This document shows, piece by piece, positions 41,973-51,690 of a DNA stretch of 64,000 bases (positions are counted from its first letter, which is position 1; each line of letters begins with the position of its first letter). The notes below the pieces were generated by a model. That model saw only the letters and a program-made list of their open reading frames with translations. It had not been told where the DNA came from and made no database searches. The DNA is from Yaniella halotolerans DSM 15476 (GTDB lineage Bacteria; Actinomycetota; Actinomycetes; Actinomycetales; Micrococcaceae), in NCBI RefSeq assembly GCF_000420805.1, contig NZ_ATVQ01000001.1:1488001-1552000 (forward strand), in the 5' to 3' direction. Position numbers and translations under genes: made by a program.

Positions 41973-43482
41973 CCACGAAGTACGTGTTTACCCATCCGCG
42001 CAGCATCTTCCACACGAAGATCAGCTGGCCTACAAGATCGCCAAAGTTGCCACCGACGACGTCGCGGTCACCGATGACGTTAAAGACATGATCATTAACC
42101 GCATCATTGATAACGCCTCGGTCGCGGTTGCTTCACTGAACCGTGCCCCAATTGTCTCGGCGCGTGCCCAGGCTGCTACACATGCGCCATCTACCGGCGG
42201 CTCCGGTGCCTCAGTCTTCGGTATTGACGAGAAGGTCTCCCCGGAATGGGCAGCATGGGCAAATGGGGTGGCCGTTCGTGAGCTCGACTATCACGACACC
42301 TTCTTGGCCGCGGACTACTCCCACCCCGGCGATAACATTCCGGCCATCTTGGCGGCAGCCGAGCACGCCGAGAAATCCGGTCATGAGCTGATCCGGGGTA
42401 TCGCCACCGGATATGAAATCCAGGTCAACCTCGTCAAAGCGATCTGCCTGCACGAGCACAAGATTGACCACATCGCACACTTGGGGCCATCGGCCGCCGC
42501 CGGTCTTGGAACCCTGCTCGGTGCCGATACTGAGACCATCTTCCAGGCCGTTGGGCAAGCCCTCCATACGTCAACGGCTACTCGTCAGTCACGGAAGGGC
42601 GAAATTTCCACGTGGAAGGCCCACGCACCAGCATTCGCCGGCAAGATGGCCTTGGAATCCATTGACCGTGCACTGCGCGGCCAGACCTCCCCGGTCCCTA
42701 TTTATGAAGGTGAAGACGGCGTCATCGCGTGGATGCTCGATGGTCCGGATGCGAACTACACCGTGCCACTGCCAGCCGAGGGTGAAGCAAAGCGCGCCAT
42801 CTTGGATACCTACACCAAGGAACACTCTGCCGAATACCAGGCTCAAGCATGGATCGACCTGGCCCGGAAGCTAAACCAGGAACACCCAGAAGCCACCGAT
42901 CCCGCCAACGTGGAAGCCATTGTCATCAAGACCTCCCACCACACCCATTACGTGATCGGTACCGGAGCCAACGACCCAGAGAAAATGGACCCAACCGCGT
43001 CCCGCGAAACGCTGGATCACTCGATCATGTACATCTTTGCGGTCGCGCTACAAGACGGCGCATGGCACCACGTTGATTCATACGCACCAGAACGTGCTCA
43101 GCGTAAAGACACCGTGGAACTGTGGCACAAGGTCTCAACCGTTGAAGATCCTGAATGGACCCGCCGCTACCACTCGCTGGACCTTGACGAAAAAGCCTTT
43201 GGCGGCTCGGTAGAGATCACCATGAAAGATGGCACCGTCATCACCGATGACATTGCCGTCGCAGATGCCCACCCACTGGGCGCTCGTCCATTCGAACGCG
43301 AACAGTACATCAGCAAATTCCGCATGCTTGCTGAGGGCATCGTCGAAGAAGCCGAAATCACCCGCTTCCTGGACGCAGTCCAGCGCCTTGATGAACTCAA
43401 GCCAGGTGAACTCGATGCGCTCAACGTCGTCGCCAAGCCCGGCTACATCAACGCAGCGGAAGCACCGAAAGGACTCTTCTAA
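41965..43482 (+). CDS. prpD: 2-Methylcitrate dehydratase PrpD
   Basis: Dehydrates 2-methylcitrate in the methylcitrate cycle, which turns propionyl-CoA into pyruvate. A MmgE/PrpD-family protein of 505 residues, with landmarks [40 protein letters not shown] and [20 protein letters not shown] 41965 (MINHEVRVY) overlaps the GntR stop, with GAAGGGA upstream. prpB follows with a 1-nt overlap (TAATG). Confidence 0.95.
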   Translation: MINHEVRVYPSAQHLPHEDQLAYKIAKVATDDVAVTDDVKDMIINRIIDNASVAVASLNRAPIVSARAQAATHAPSTGGSGASVFGIDEKVSPEWAAWANGVAVRELDYHDTFLAADYSHPGDNIPAILAAAEHAEKSGHELIRGIATGYEIQVNLVKAICLHEHKIDHIAHLGPSAAAGLGTLLGADTETIFQAVGQALHTSTATRQSRKGEISTWKAHAPAFAGKMALESIDRALRGQTSPVPIYEGEDGVIAWMLDGPDANYTVPLPAEGEAKRAILDTYTKEHSAEYQAQAWIDLARKLNQEHPEATDPANVEAIVIKTSHHTHYVIGTGANDPEKMDPTASRETLDHSIMYIFAVALQDGAWHHVDSYAPERAQRKDTVELWHKVSTVEDPEWTRRYHSLDLDEKAFGGSVEITMKDGTVITDDIAVADAHPLGARPFEREQYISKFRMLAEGIVEEAEITRFLDAVQRLDELKPGELDALNVVAKPGYINAAEAPKGLF

Positions 43483-44411
43483 TGCTGTATTCGAAAGTCA
43501 GTCCCGCCGACAAACGCGTCGCCTTACGCAACATGCTCACCCCCGGAGCTGCACGGCAGTTTCCCGGGGCGTTCAACCCGCTGTCCGCACGCCTGATCGA
43601 AGAAAAGAACTTCGACGGCGTGTACATCTCGGGTGCGGTGCTTGCCAATGATCTGGGTCTGCCAGACATCGGCTTGACCACCCTGCCCGAGGTTGCCAAT
43701 CGTGCCGGCCAGATCGCGCGGATGACGGATCTACCATCGCTGGTCGATGCCGACACCGGTTTTGGTGAGCCCATGAACCTGGCGCGCACCATTCAAGAGC
43801 TCGAACATGCCGGCCTGGCCGGGATGCACATCGAGGACCAGGTGTTGCCGAAACGCTGTGGTCACCTGGACGGCAAGACTGTCGTCGACACCGCCACTAT
43901 GACCCAACGGATTGCAGCCGCTGCCGATACGCGTATCGATGACAACTTTCTCATCATGGCGCGTACTGACATCCGCGGTATTGAGGGGCTGCCAGCCGCC
44001 ATCGACCGGGCCAAGGCCATGGTCGATGCAGGTGCCGATGCGATCTTCCCGGAGGCGATGAAAGACCTGTCGGAGTTCGAGGCCATCACCAACGCCGTCG
44101 ATGTTCCAGTCCTGGCCAACATGACAGAGTTCGGTAAATCCGAGCTCTTCACCCGCCAGCAACTGGCCGACGCCGGGGTCGCCATGGTGATTTACCCTGT
44201 GACCCTATTGCGTAGCGCCATGGGCGAGGCTGAACGCGTCCTTGATACGATTACCAAAGACGGCACACAGCAGGCGTCCGTGGACCAGATGCTGACCCGG
44301 TCCCGCCTGTATGAACTTGTAGCCTACGAAGACTACAACGCATTTGATTCCGGTATCTTCAACTTCGAAGTGCCGGGCCTAGATATCGATGCCAACGCCG
44401 AAAACCTCTGA
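43482..44411 (+). CDS. prpB: 2-Methylisocitrate lyase PrpB
   Basis: Cleaves 2-methylisocitrate to pyruvate and succinate. This ICL/PEP-mutase-fold enzyme of 309 residues carries the catalytic loop KRCGHLDGK (Cys near residue 126), DADTGFGEPMN for magnesium binding and ARTDIRGIEG. Its KRCGH loop and length separate it from the aceA product in the same window. It sits between prpD and prpC. Confidence 0.95.
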   Translation: MLYSKVSPADKRVALRNMLTPGAARQFPGAFNPLSARLIEEKNFDGVYISGAVLANDLGLPDIGLTTLPEVANRAGQIARMTDLPSLVDADTGFGEPMNLARTIQELEHAGLAGMHIEDQVLPKRCGHLDGKTVVDTATMTQRIAAAADTRIDDNFLIMARTDIRGIEGLPAAIDRAKAMVDAGADAIFPEAMKDLSEFEAITNAVDVPVLANMTEFGKSELFTRQQLADAGVAMVIYPVTLLRSAMGEAERVLDTITKDGTQQASVDQMLTRSRLYELVAYEDYNAFDSGIFNFEVPGLDIDANAENL

Positions 44412-44422
44412 TTGGAGTATTT

Positions 44423-45556
44423 ATGTCCGAAGAGATGAGAAAAGGCCTGGTCGGTGTTGTCGCCGATTCCACCGCCATCTCGAAAGTCAATCCAGACACT
44501 AACTCGCTGCTCTACCGCGGCTACCCCGTTCAGGACCTGGCGAGCCAGAAATCCTTCGAAGAAGTCGCCCTGCTGATGTGGAACGGCGAACTGCCATCCG
44601 AGGCAGAACTCGACGATTTCATTAAACTGGAGCGTGGCCATCGTGCGCTGGATCCAGCCGTCAAAGAGGCCATTGATCTGCTGCCAAAAGACGCCCACCC
44701 GATGGACGTTGCCCGCACCGCAGTCTCGGTCATCGGGGCACGTCATGACGATGCTGAAAACTCTGACCCCTCGGTCGAATTGCGCAAATCCAAAGAACTT
44801 TTTGCTGCGTTCCCGGCTGTTGTGGCCTACGACCAGCGCCGTCGTCGTGGCCTCGATGTTGTGGAACCACGCGATGACCTCGACTATTCGCAGAACTTCC
44901 TGTGGATGACCTTCGGTGAGGAATATCCGGCCGAGGTTGTTGACGCGTTCCGCGTGTCCATGGTGCTCTACGCCGAGCACTCCTTCAATGCCTCGACCTT
45001 CACCGCCCGCGTGATCACCTCGACTGAATCAGATCTGCACTCGGCTGTTACCGGTGCGATCGGTGCGCTCAAAGGAGCACTGCACGGTGGCGCCAATGAG
45101 GCCGTCATGCACACGTTCAACGAGATCGGAATTGACAAGAACGAATCTCGCGAAGACGCCGCAGCACGCGCCAAGGCATGGATGGAAGCTGCCCTGGCCG
45201 AAAAGCGTAAAGTTATGGGCTTTGGCCACCGCGTCTACAAGTCCGGTGACTCCCGCGTGCCGTCGATGAAAGAAGCCTTGGACAAGATGATCGAATACTA
45301 CGATCGTGGCGAAATCCTGGGGCTCTACGACGGTCTCGAAAAGGCCATGGCCGAGGCTAAGGACATCCTGCCAAACTTGGATTATCCGGCAGGCCCTACC
45401 TATCACCTAATGGGCTTTGACACCGACATGTTCACCCCGCTGTTTATTGCCTCACGCATCACGGGTTGGACCGCTCATATTATTGAGCAGCGTGCGGATA
45501 ACGCCCTGATCCGTCCACTGTCGCTCTACCACGGACCTGATCAGCGCGAACTCTAA
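44423..45556 (+). CDS. prpC: 2-Methylcitrate synthase PrpC
   Basis: Condenses propionyl-CoA with oxaloacetate, the entry step of the methylcitrate cycle. It is a type II citrate-synthase-fold protein of 377 residues with SLLYRGYPVQDLA, ALHGGANEAVM, GFGHRVYKSGDSR and DFLS-equivalent PTYHLMGFDTDMFTPLF. The length and N-terminus fit PrpC rather than GltA. ATG 44423 has TTGGAG upstream. It ends the operon before a strong terminator. Confidence 0.93.
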   Translation: MSEEMRKGLVGVVADSTAISKVNPDTNSLLYRGYPVQDLASQKSFEEVALLMWNGELPSEAELDDFIKLERGHRALDPAVKEAIDLLPKDAHPMDVARTAVSVIGARHDDAENSDPSVELRKSKELFAAFPAVVAYDQRRRRGLDVVEPRDDLDYSQNFLWMTFGEEYPAEVVDAFRVSMVLYAEHSFNASTFTARVITSTESDLHSAVTGAIGALKGALHGGANEAVMHTFNEIGIDKNESREDAAARAKAWMEAALAEKRKVMGFGHRVYKSGDSRVPSMKEALDKMIEYYDRGEILGLYDGLEKAMAEAKDILPNLDYPAGPTYHLMGFDTDMFTPLFIASRITGWTAHIIEQRADNALIRPLSLYHGPDQREL

Positions 45557-45578
45557 GAACGCCTGAGACGCTTAGAAG

Positions 45579-45610
45579 GCCGCGAACTCCCAACAGGGTT
45601 CGCGGCTTTT
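45579..45610 (+). terminator. prp operon terminator
   Basis: Nine-bp perfect arms (GCCGCGAAC and its complement) extend inward by further pairing, followed by TTTT, 22 nt after the prpC stop. Confidence 0.88.
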
Positions 45611-45702
45611 AGCGTTCCACCATAAGGGGTCGACACCAAGCATCCGTGATGCGAGCATAGAGGTACCAAGATCCTGAGGCTCGCCGCAGTGAGGAGTTCA
45701 TT

Positions 45703-46053
45703 ATGCGCTACCTGTTGTCATGGCACATCCGGGAGGCCGAACTACACGATCGCACTCCCGCATGGCGCGAGGAGATCGTAGCGTTCCTCGCTCGATTCGA
45801 GGACGAGTTGTTCCTCAGTTCTGAACTCGACTGGGTTGAAGTACTCGACCCAGAGTCACAAGCGATCGTGGTTGGTCCCGGTGGGGACGTTCGTCCCGGT
45901 TATTACAATGAAGGCGGAAAACCCTCGGCACGAGTGTGGGCAATTCGCGTCGAAAATAAAGAGCGCGCCCGAGAGATCGCAGCAACCTTCGCGGGACAAC
46001 TCGACACGTGGATCGAAGTCCGTGAATCCTTACCGGGGGCACAACGCCCCTAG
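45703..46053 (+). CDS. YCII-like small protein
   Basis: A 116-residue protein (MRYLLSWHIREAELHDRTPA ... TWIEVRESLPGAQRP) with the beta-alpha-beta order of YCII/DGPF dimeric barrels. The GPGGDVRPGYYN and ARVWAIRVENKERAREIAATF segments fit the central strand and second helix. The function is unknown. GAGGAG lies at good spacing before ATG 45703. Confidence 0.6.
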   Translation: MRYLLSWHIREAELHDRTPAWREEIVAFLARFEDELFLSSELDWVEVLDPESQAIVVGPGGDVRPGYYNEGGKPSARVWAIRVENKERAREIAATFAGQLDTWIEVRESLPGAQRP

Positions 46054-46063
46054 GCAATACAAA

Positions 46064-46103
46064 AAGCCCTTACTCCGTTGATATATCAACGAGGTAAGGG
46101 CTT
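46064..46103. terminator. Terminator of tRNA-Ser(CGA)
   Basis: AAGCCCTTAC and its complement enclose a second stem (CGTTGA/TCAACG). The minus strand has a T-run after the stem, so it ends the tRNA transcript and may also end the gene at 45703. Confidence 0.75.
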
Positions 46104-46112
46104 ATTGATCAG

Positions 46113-46200
46113 CGGTAGCGGAGGGATTTGAACCCTCGGTACGGGGTTGCCGTACAAAGCATTTCGAGTGCTTCACCTTCGGCCGCTCGGACACGCTACC
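46113..46200 (-). tRNA. tRNA-Ser(CGA)
   Basis: An 88-nt class II tRNA with a long variable arm. The acceptor stem is GGTAGCG/CGCTACC with G73, and the anticodon loop CTCGAAA gives CGA, reading UCG. CCA is not encoded. Confidence 0.93.
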
Positions 46201-46244
46201 AAATACCCGAGCCACTATACCGGATGCCCTGATAATCCCCAAAA

Positions 46245-46769
<525 letters not shown>

Positions 46770-46771
46770 CT

Positions 46772-47407
46772 ATGCATGTTCATCTGATAGACCACCCTCT
46801 GCTGGCTCATAAACTGACGGTACTGCGAAGAAAAGAAACCCCGTCGATGATCTTTCGGCAGGTAACCGAAGAACTCGTCATGCTGCTTGCCTACGAAGCG
46901 ACACGTGACTTGGACGTCGTCGACGTCGAGATCGAGACCCCGGTAACCGCGACGACCGGCACGCAGATCGCGAAACCTCGTCCGCTTGTGGTGCCTATCT
47001 TGCGTGCAGGACTGGGCATGCTTGATGGCATGGTTCGCATGGCCCCAACCGCCGAAGTTGGCTTCTTGGGCATGATCCGTGACGACGAAACGTTGAACAT
47101 TGTTACGTATGCCGAACGCCTACCGAAAGACCTGACGGGACGCCACGTTTTCCTGCTGGACCCCATGCTGGCCACCGGCGGCACGTTGGCCGAGTCGATT
47201 CGTTTCCTATACGAACGCAATGCTCGTCAGGTGTCCGCAATCTGTCTGCTCGCCGCCCCGGAAGGCATCGAATACCTCCAAGATAACCTCGCCGATATTG
47301 ACGTAAGTCTCTACGTTGCAGCAATCGATGAGCGACTGGACGAGAATGCTTATATCGTGCCGGGCCTCGGTGACGCAGGAGATCGCCTCTACGGCGTCGC
47401 AGAGTAG
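46772..47407 (+). CDS. upp: Uracil phosphoribosyltransferase
   Basis: Salvages uracil to UMP with PRPP. The 211-residue protein shows VPILRAGLGMLDGM, the PRPP loop LLDPMLATGGTLAESI and the uracil-binding C-terminus IVPGLGDAGDRLYGV. ATG 46772 gives the canonical N-terminus (HVHLIDHPLLAHKLTVLR). No Shine-Dalgarno is present; a TAAACT box lies 6 nt upstream. Confidence 0.96.
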   Translation: MHVHLIDHPLLAHKLTVLRRKETPSMIFRQVTEELVMLLAYEATRDLDVVDVEIETPVTATTGTQIAKPRPLVVPILRAGLGMLDGMVRMAPTAEVGFLGMIRDDETLNIVTYAERLPKDLTGRHVFLLDPMLATGGTLAESIRFLYERNARQVSAICLLAAPEGIEYLQDNLADIDVSLYVAAIDERLDENAYIVPGLGDAGDRLYGVAE

Positions 47408-47637
47408 CGCTTATACATCTGTATTGGGTCGAAAACTCCTGAGAGTTCGAATGTTACAAGTGATTCTCATCACTTAATGAAGTCGAAAGTCCACATAATG
47501 AGACAAACATGGGGTCGGCGTTTGCGTTACGTGACCATTACGGGTCAATGTTGTGATAGCACATACCAGTTCGGGTCAGGTTAGTCCCGAGCGTCATCGG
47601 TGGTCATCGCCGTTTAGTTTGTTGAAGGAATAACTCT

Positions 47638-48399
47638 ATGACAAGCGCACCCCAGCAAGGTTACGTTCACATTTCGGTACGTAACGCACAACGCCGAGCA
47701 GAGCGTGTCCGAGCTTATCGGGAGGCGGATGAGAATCGTCTCAGGGCGGTTCCTTCAGACGAGACCCCCGCACCAGAAAATGGTGTGGCTCCGGTGCATA
47801 TGGAAACCGAAGCTCGTGGATTTGTGCTGTATGTGGGCATGGACGAACAGTCTGCCCTCGCCGCTGGTACGTCGTTGACCCGTTTAGCCAACGAACTGCG
47901 CCACTATGTTGAAACCTTAGTTCCTGGCGCAGATTCCTATGCGGCAGTCGCTATTGCCCCGGCCGACGTGGCGGGTGAAGATCTTGACGTCGTCCGTCAG
48001 GTCACCGCAGATCCCACCATCCAGCAGGCTATTTCGCCAGAACTTGCCTCAGCTCCAGCACCGGTCTCAACCCGGCAGCCGGGTGTGCTCATCGACCTTG
48101 CCCGTCGCGAAGTTTTGCTCGATGGCGAACCACTCAACCTGACATATAAAGAATTTGAGCTGTTGAACTACCTGGTCGAAAATGGCGGTCGTACAGTTAA
48201 CCGGGAAGAGCTGCTCCAGACGCTGTGGGATGAAACCGAAGAAGTCCCCAACGAGCGCACCATCGACGTTCACATTCGTCGTCTACGCGCCAAGCTGGGA
48301 CGTCTCTCCGGCACGGTCCGCACTGTTCGTGGTCAGGGCTACCGTTTCTACGAGCACCCAGAAGTTGTCGTCTGGGCCGCACCAGAGTACTCCATTTAG
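47638..48399 (+). CDS. Winged-helix (OmpR/PhoB-type) DNA-binding protein without receiver
   Basis: A 253-residue protein whose C-terminal 95 residues are an OmpR-type winged helix (LTYKEFELLNYLVENGGRTV; ERTIDVHIRRLRAKLG; VRTVRGQGYRFYE). The N-terminal 150 residues do not look like a phospho-receiver domain. A basic N-terminus and an Ala/Pro-rich linker (SPELASAPAPVSTRQP) are seen. It resembles actinobacterial orphan regulators; the signal and targets are unknown. A 230-bp spacer with two inverted repeats precedes it. Confidence 0.8.
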   Translation: MTSAPQQGYVHISVRNAQRRAERVRAYREADENRLRAVPSDETPAPENGVAPVHMETEARGFVLYVGMDEQSALAAGTSLTRLANELRHYVETLVPGADSYAAVAIAPADVAGEDLDVVRQVTADPTIQQAISPELASAPAPVSTRQPGVLIDLARREVLLDGEPLNLTYKEFELLNYLVENGGRTVNREELLQTLWDETEEVPNERTIDVHIRRLRAKLGRLSGTVRTVRGQGYRFYEHPEVVVWAAPEYSI

Positions 48400-48480
48400 T
48401 CACCTGAAGCCTTCCAAGCAACCCCTGCATTAACTGCTGTGCAGGGCTAGACTCGTAGAGAGCTTTTGGAAGGAGCCGTC

Positions 48481-48984
48481 ATGACGGATCGTGACCCACT
48501 GCAGTTTTTCCTCGATAAATCGAATCCTGACGCTTGGAAAGCCGTGATCCGATTATCGAGAGCAGTGAGTGACGACGCCCGTGCGGCAGGCCTATCAGAC
48601 CAGCTGATCGAACTGGTCAATCTTCGCGTATCTCAGATGAATGGTTGCGCCTACTGTCTGGATCTGCATACTCGTTACGCCGTTGACGCCGGAGTATCGG
48701 CCCAACGACTCGGAGCCCTGGCCGCTTGGTGGGAAGCTGAGAACCTCTACACCGCCCAGGAACGTGCAGCACTGCACTTGGCTCAAGAAGTCACGAACGT
48801 GGACGACATTGATTCCGTGCAGGCCGCACAGCTGATCGCCTTTGGGCAATTGAACGAAGAACAATATGCTGCCGTTCAATGGGTGGCGATGACGATGAAT
48901 CTTACGAACCGGATCTCAATTCTCTCGCACCACCCGGTACGCCCGAATAAGGCCTCGAAGCAAGCGCTGGGGGAGTCGTCATGA
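48481..48984 (+). CDS. AhpD-like/carboxymuconolactone decarboxylase-family protein
   Basis: A 167-residue helical protein of the CMD/AhpD family. The redox motif CAYCLDLH (Cys-x2-Cys with the following His) suggests alkylhydroperoxidase-type activity. ATG 48481 has AAGGAG 5 nt upstream. Its stop overlaps the pirin start (ATGA). It opens a five-gene operon of stress-type proteins. Confidence 0.85.
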   Translation: MTDRDPLQFFLDKSNPDAWKAVIRLSRAVSDDARAAGLSDQLIELVNLRVSQMNGCAYCLDLHTRYAVDAGVSAQRLGALAAWWEAENLYTAQERAALHLAQEVTNVDDIDSVQAAQLIAFGQLNEEQYAAVQWVAMTMNLTNRISILSHHPVRPNKASKQALGESS

Positions 48985-50126
48985 CGAATCTTGACCCAAA
49001 TCCAGAACTCATTGACTTTAACGCTCCAAATAATTCTGCAGGACTTAGCGCCGGTTTCGAAGAAAAACGCGGCACTGACTATATTGTCGAGGTGCTCGAA
49101 CCACGTGGGGTACCGCTGGGCGGACCACGCGCGATGACAGTACAGCGCACCATTCCGCAGCGAGCTCGCTCACTGATCGGTGCGTGGTGTTTCCTCGACT
49201 ATTTTGGGCCTGACGATGTTACGCAATCCGGCGGCATGCAAGTGCCACGCCACCCACACACTGGTTTAGCTACCGTCTCGTGGCTATTCGAAGGCCGGGT
49301 TGACCACGTCGACTCCGCTGGGAACTGGGCTTTAGTTCGTCCCGGTGAAGTCAATCTTATGAATGCCGGATACGGTATCACCCACTCCGAACATTCCAGC
49401 CACGACACCACAACGCTGCACGGTGTGCAGCTCTGGTACGCCTTTCCGGAGCAGCATCGTTTCGTGGAACCCCACCTTGACCAGCACCGAGCGGAAGTCG
49501 TTCGCGGTCCAGGTTGGGAGACGAAAATCGCTATTGGCTCCTTGCTGGGTGTCACTTCTCCAGTCGAAACGTACAGCCCACTTTCTGCAGCAGAAATATC
49601 GTTGGAGCCCAACACAACGCTGGAAATTGATGTGCCGGCTGAACACGAACACGGACTGCTGGCAGTGGAGTGCACCGCGAACTTCAACGGTGCGTTGATC
49701 GAACAGAATCACCTCGGATATTTAGGCACCGGGGTGACGAAACTGGAGCTCAGCTCCGGCGAAACGCCCATACGTGTCATGCTGATCGGTGGCGAGCCGC
49801 TGCATGAAGACATTGTGATGTGGTGGAATTTCGTGGGTCGTTCTCACGACGAAATCGCACGCTGGAGACAACGCTATCAAACAGAAATGGGCTTTGAAGC
49901 ACCTGCCGAAGACTCTCCGCTGGCCGGGCATGAGCTCGAAGCACCCGTCGCTGGCCCGCTGTTGGATACGTTGATACCGAACGCCTATCCCGAAGGCACC
50001 CGCTTCCCACAGTACGGACAGTTCCCGCCCAACGAACCAGCGCCCCTACCGGCCCCAGGATTGCCGACGGTAGCGATGAAACCAAGAAAAAATCCACCAA
50101 CGGTTGCCCGCCGCAAGGAGGACTAG
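48981..50126 (+). CDS. Pirin-family cupin protein
   Basis: A bicupin of 381 residues. The metal site is in RHPHTGLATVSWLFEG and GYGITHSE, followed by the pirin C-terminal cupin. Pirins are iron proteins, some with quercetin dioxygenase activity. The last 70 residues are a proline-rich extension (PPNEPAPLPAPGLP) beyond the usual length. It overlaps the AhpD-like gene by 4 nt and abuts the next gene. Confidence 0.88.
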   Translation: MTNLDPNPELIDFNAPNNSAGLSAGFEEKRGTDYIVEVLEPRGVPLGGPRAMTVQRTIPQRARSLIGAWCFLDYFGPDDVTQSGGMQVPRHPHTGLATVSWLFEGRVDHVDSAGNWALVRPGEVNLMNAGYGITHSEHSSHDTTTLHGVQLWYAFPEQHRFVEPHLDQHRAEVVRGPGWETKIAIGSLLGVTSPVETYSPLSAAEISLEPNTTLEIDVPAEHEHGLLAVECTANFNGALIEQNHLGYLGTGVTKLELSSGETPIRVMLIGGEPLHEDIVMWWNFVGRSHDEIARWRQRYQTEMGFEAPAEDSPLAGHELEAPVAGPLLDTLIPNAYPEGTRFPQYGQFPPNEPAPLPAPGLPTVAMKPRKNPPTVARRKED

Positions 50127-50468
50127 ATGACGAATCTATCGCCAGATCATCCACAATTTTTTCAACGCAATGGGTATATCGGCATGATCGTCGATGACTC
50201 GGATACCGTTGCAGGTCGCGAAATATATCGAGACCACGAAACAGCCGATGGCACAAAGCAGAGGATCTTTATCGAGACCGTGGTCGAAGAAGACTACCGC
50301 GGTGCCGGGCTTGCCGGAAAACTCGTACAATATGCGCTCGATAACGCACTGGACGAGGGTTACCGCATTGTTGCGATCTGCCCATACGTCAAAAGTTGGA
50401 TCGAGAAAAACTCCGATAAACGCTACGCCGACGCCAGTGACACTGCGCGTCCCGAACACTTCAACTAA
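50127..50468 (+). CDS. YjdJ-type GNAT acetyltransferase, copy 1
   Basis: A 113-residue mini-GNAT protein. The acetyl-CoA loop is EEDYRGAGLAGKLVQYALD, followed by GYRIVAICPYVKSWIE, characteristic of the YjdJ/GNAT subfamily. The ATG follows the pirin stop directly, with GGAGG inside the pirin 3' end. A paralogue follows 7 nt later. The substrate is unknown. Confidence 0.85.
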   Translation: MTNLSPDHPQFFQRNGYIGMIVDDSDTVAGREIYRDHETADGTKQRIFIETVVEEDYRGAGLAGKLVQYALDNALDEGYRIVAICPYVKSWIEKNSDKRYADASDTARPEHFN

Positions 50469-50475
50469 GGCAGAC

Positions 50476-50808
50476 ATGACTACACAATCACGCTGGTTCC
50501 GCGATGAAGAGTCCTTCGGTGTCACGAATGAGACCGGGGATGTCATCGGCCGCAACCTCTATCATGATGTCGAATCCGCCGACGGCACCAAACAACGCGT
50601 ATTTCCAGGGGTCTTTGTCCATCCCGATTATCGAGGCGCAGGTTTGGCCGGGGAACTGACGAAACATTCTCTGGACCAATCAATCGCCGAAGGATATCGC
50701 ATCGTGCCGGTTTGCCCCTACGTGGCACAATGGATGCGGGAATACGACGACGGATCCTATTTGAAATACCGTGATGAGCCGTCCTCGGAGCACTTGAATG
50801 TCGACTAA
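50476..50808 (+). CDS. YjdJ-type GNAT acetyltransferase, copy 2
   Basis: A 110-residue paralogue of the preceding gene, with HPDYRGAGLAGELTKHSLDQ and GYRIVPVCPYVAQWM. Shared segments (ADGTKQRxF, YRGAGLAG, EGYRIV) show a tandem duplication with later divergence. ATG 50476 has AAGG 6 nt upstream. It overlaps the phosphatase gene by 11 nt. Confidence 0.85.
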   Translation: MTTQSRWFRDEESFGVTNETGDVIGRNLYHDVESADGTKQRVFPGVFVHPDYRGAGLAGELTKHSLDQSIAEGYRIVPVCPYVAQWMREYDDGSYLKYRDEPSSEHLNVD

Positions 50809-51319
50809 CACAGATCAGAAACGTCTTATTGTCCTTCGACATGGCAAAGCCGCGTATCCGCCCGTGCCCGACCATGAACGACCACTGGCAGACCGCGGCA
50901 ATACTGAAGCCCCTGCCGCCGGTCGTTGGCTGATTGAACAGGGCATATATCCTGACGCCATCGTCACTTCAGATGCCGTGCGTACACGACAAACCACCAC
51001 GTGGGTGCTCAACGAACTCGGAGATACAGCCCCCACGCCTTACCTGGATTCTCGTCTCTACTTGAGCTCTGCAACCCAGGTGCTGTCGGTGATTAACGAA
51101 ACCGAAGAACAAGTTCGGACGCTCATGGTTGTCGGCCACATGCCCTGGGTGCAAGAAATTGGGATGCGGTTAGCGTCGGTTGACTCTGATGAACAAGCAG
51201 TATTGGATATGGCTGAACGCTATCCGACACTAGGGCTGATGGTATTCAACGTTCCCGGTGAGTGGGCCAGCCTGGACGGTCGTGATGCTGACATGACGCA
51301 TTTCGTCGTGCCACGCTAG
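50798..51319 (+). CDS. SixA-like histidine phosphatase
   Basis: A 173-residue histidine-phosphatase-superfamily protein. The RHGK motif (LIVLRHGKAAYP) carries the nucleophilic His; SDAVRTRQTT and VVGHMPWVQEI supply further active-site residues. The short length and RHGK match SixA/PhoE-like proteins. The start overlaps the GNAT copy 2 gene. It is the last gene of the operon, and its stop overlaps that of a convergent small gene. Confidence 0.88.
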   Translation: MSTNTDQKRLIVLRHGKAAYPPVPDHERPLADRGNTEAPAAGRWLIEQGIYPDAIVTSDAVRTRQTTTWVLNELGDTAPTPYLDSRLYLSSATQVLSVINETEEQVRTLMVVGHMPWVQEIGMRLASVDSDEQAVLDMAERYPTLGLMVFNVPGEWASLDGRDADMTHFVVPR

Positions 51320-51477
51320 ACATCCTCTCGAACTCCAAGACGCAGAAGCACGACGCCGATCGCGGAGATGAGAGCGAAACACATCAAAGTTACTGCCAGC
51401 CACAGCGGCAGCGGCACAAACATTGTGATCATCATCGCGATGAGTGCTAGTGCGAGAAGGATGCGGGAGCAGGTCAT
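51316..51477 (-). CDS. Small two-helix membrane protein (53 residues)
   Basis: Starts at ATG 51477, 4 nt after GAGGAACA. It reads MTCSRILLALALIAMMITMF, then PLPLWLAVTLMCFALISAIG, and ends LLRLGVREDV. Two hydrophobic helices are separated by a short Pro-Leu-Pro turn. Its stop overlaps the stop of the convergent phosphatase gene. No function is known. Confidence 0.55.
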   Translation of the reverse strand: MTCSRILLALALIAMMITMFVPLPLWLAVTLMCFALISAIGVVLLRLGVREDV

Positions 51478-51543
51478 TGTTCCTCAAGAATACTGATATG
51501 CGTTGAAGTCTAGCGAACTTCAGCAAACGTATTTGGGCTAACG

Positions 51544-51583
51544 AAAAGCCCTTGAGATATGATCTGCAATCAATCTCAAGGGC
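51544..51583 (-). terminator. Terminator of tRNA-Arg(ACG)
   Basis: GCCCTTGAGAT pairs with ATCTCAAGGGC. On the minus strand the stem is followed by TTTT, 34 nt after the tRNA 3' end. Confidence 0.85.
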
Positions 51584-51616
51584 CGAGGATCCGCATGAAA
51601 CTGCGAACGTTTTGAG

Positions 51617-51690
51617 CGCGCCCTAAGGGATTCGAACCCCTGACCTTCTGTTCCGTAGACAGACGCTCTATCCAGCTGAGCTAAGGGCGC
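51617..51690 (-). tRNA. tRNA-Arg(ACG)
   Basis: A 74-nt cloverleaf with acceptor stem GCGCCCT/AGGGCGC and G73. The anticodon loop CTACGGA gives ACG, whose A34 is the TadA substrate. CCA is not encoded. Confidence 0.94.
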
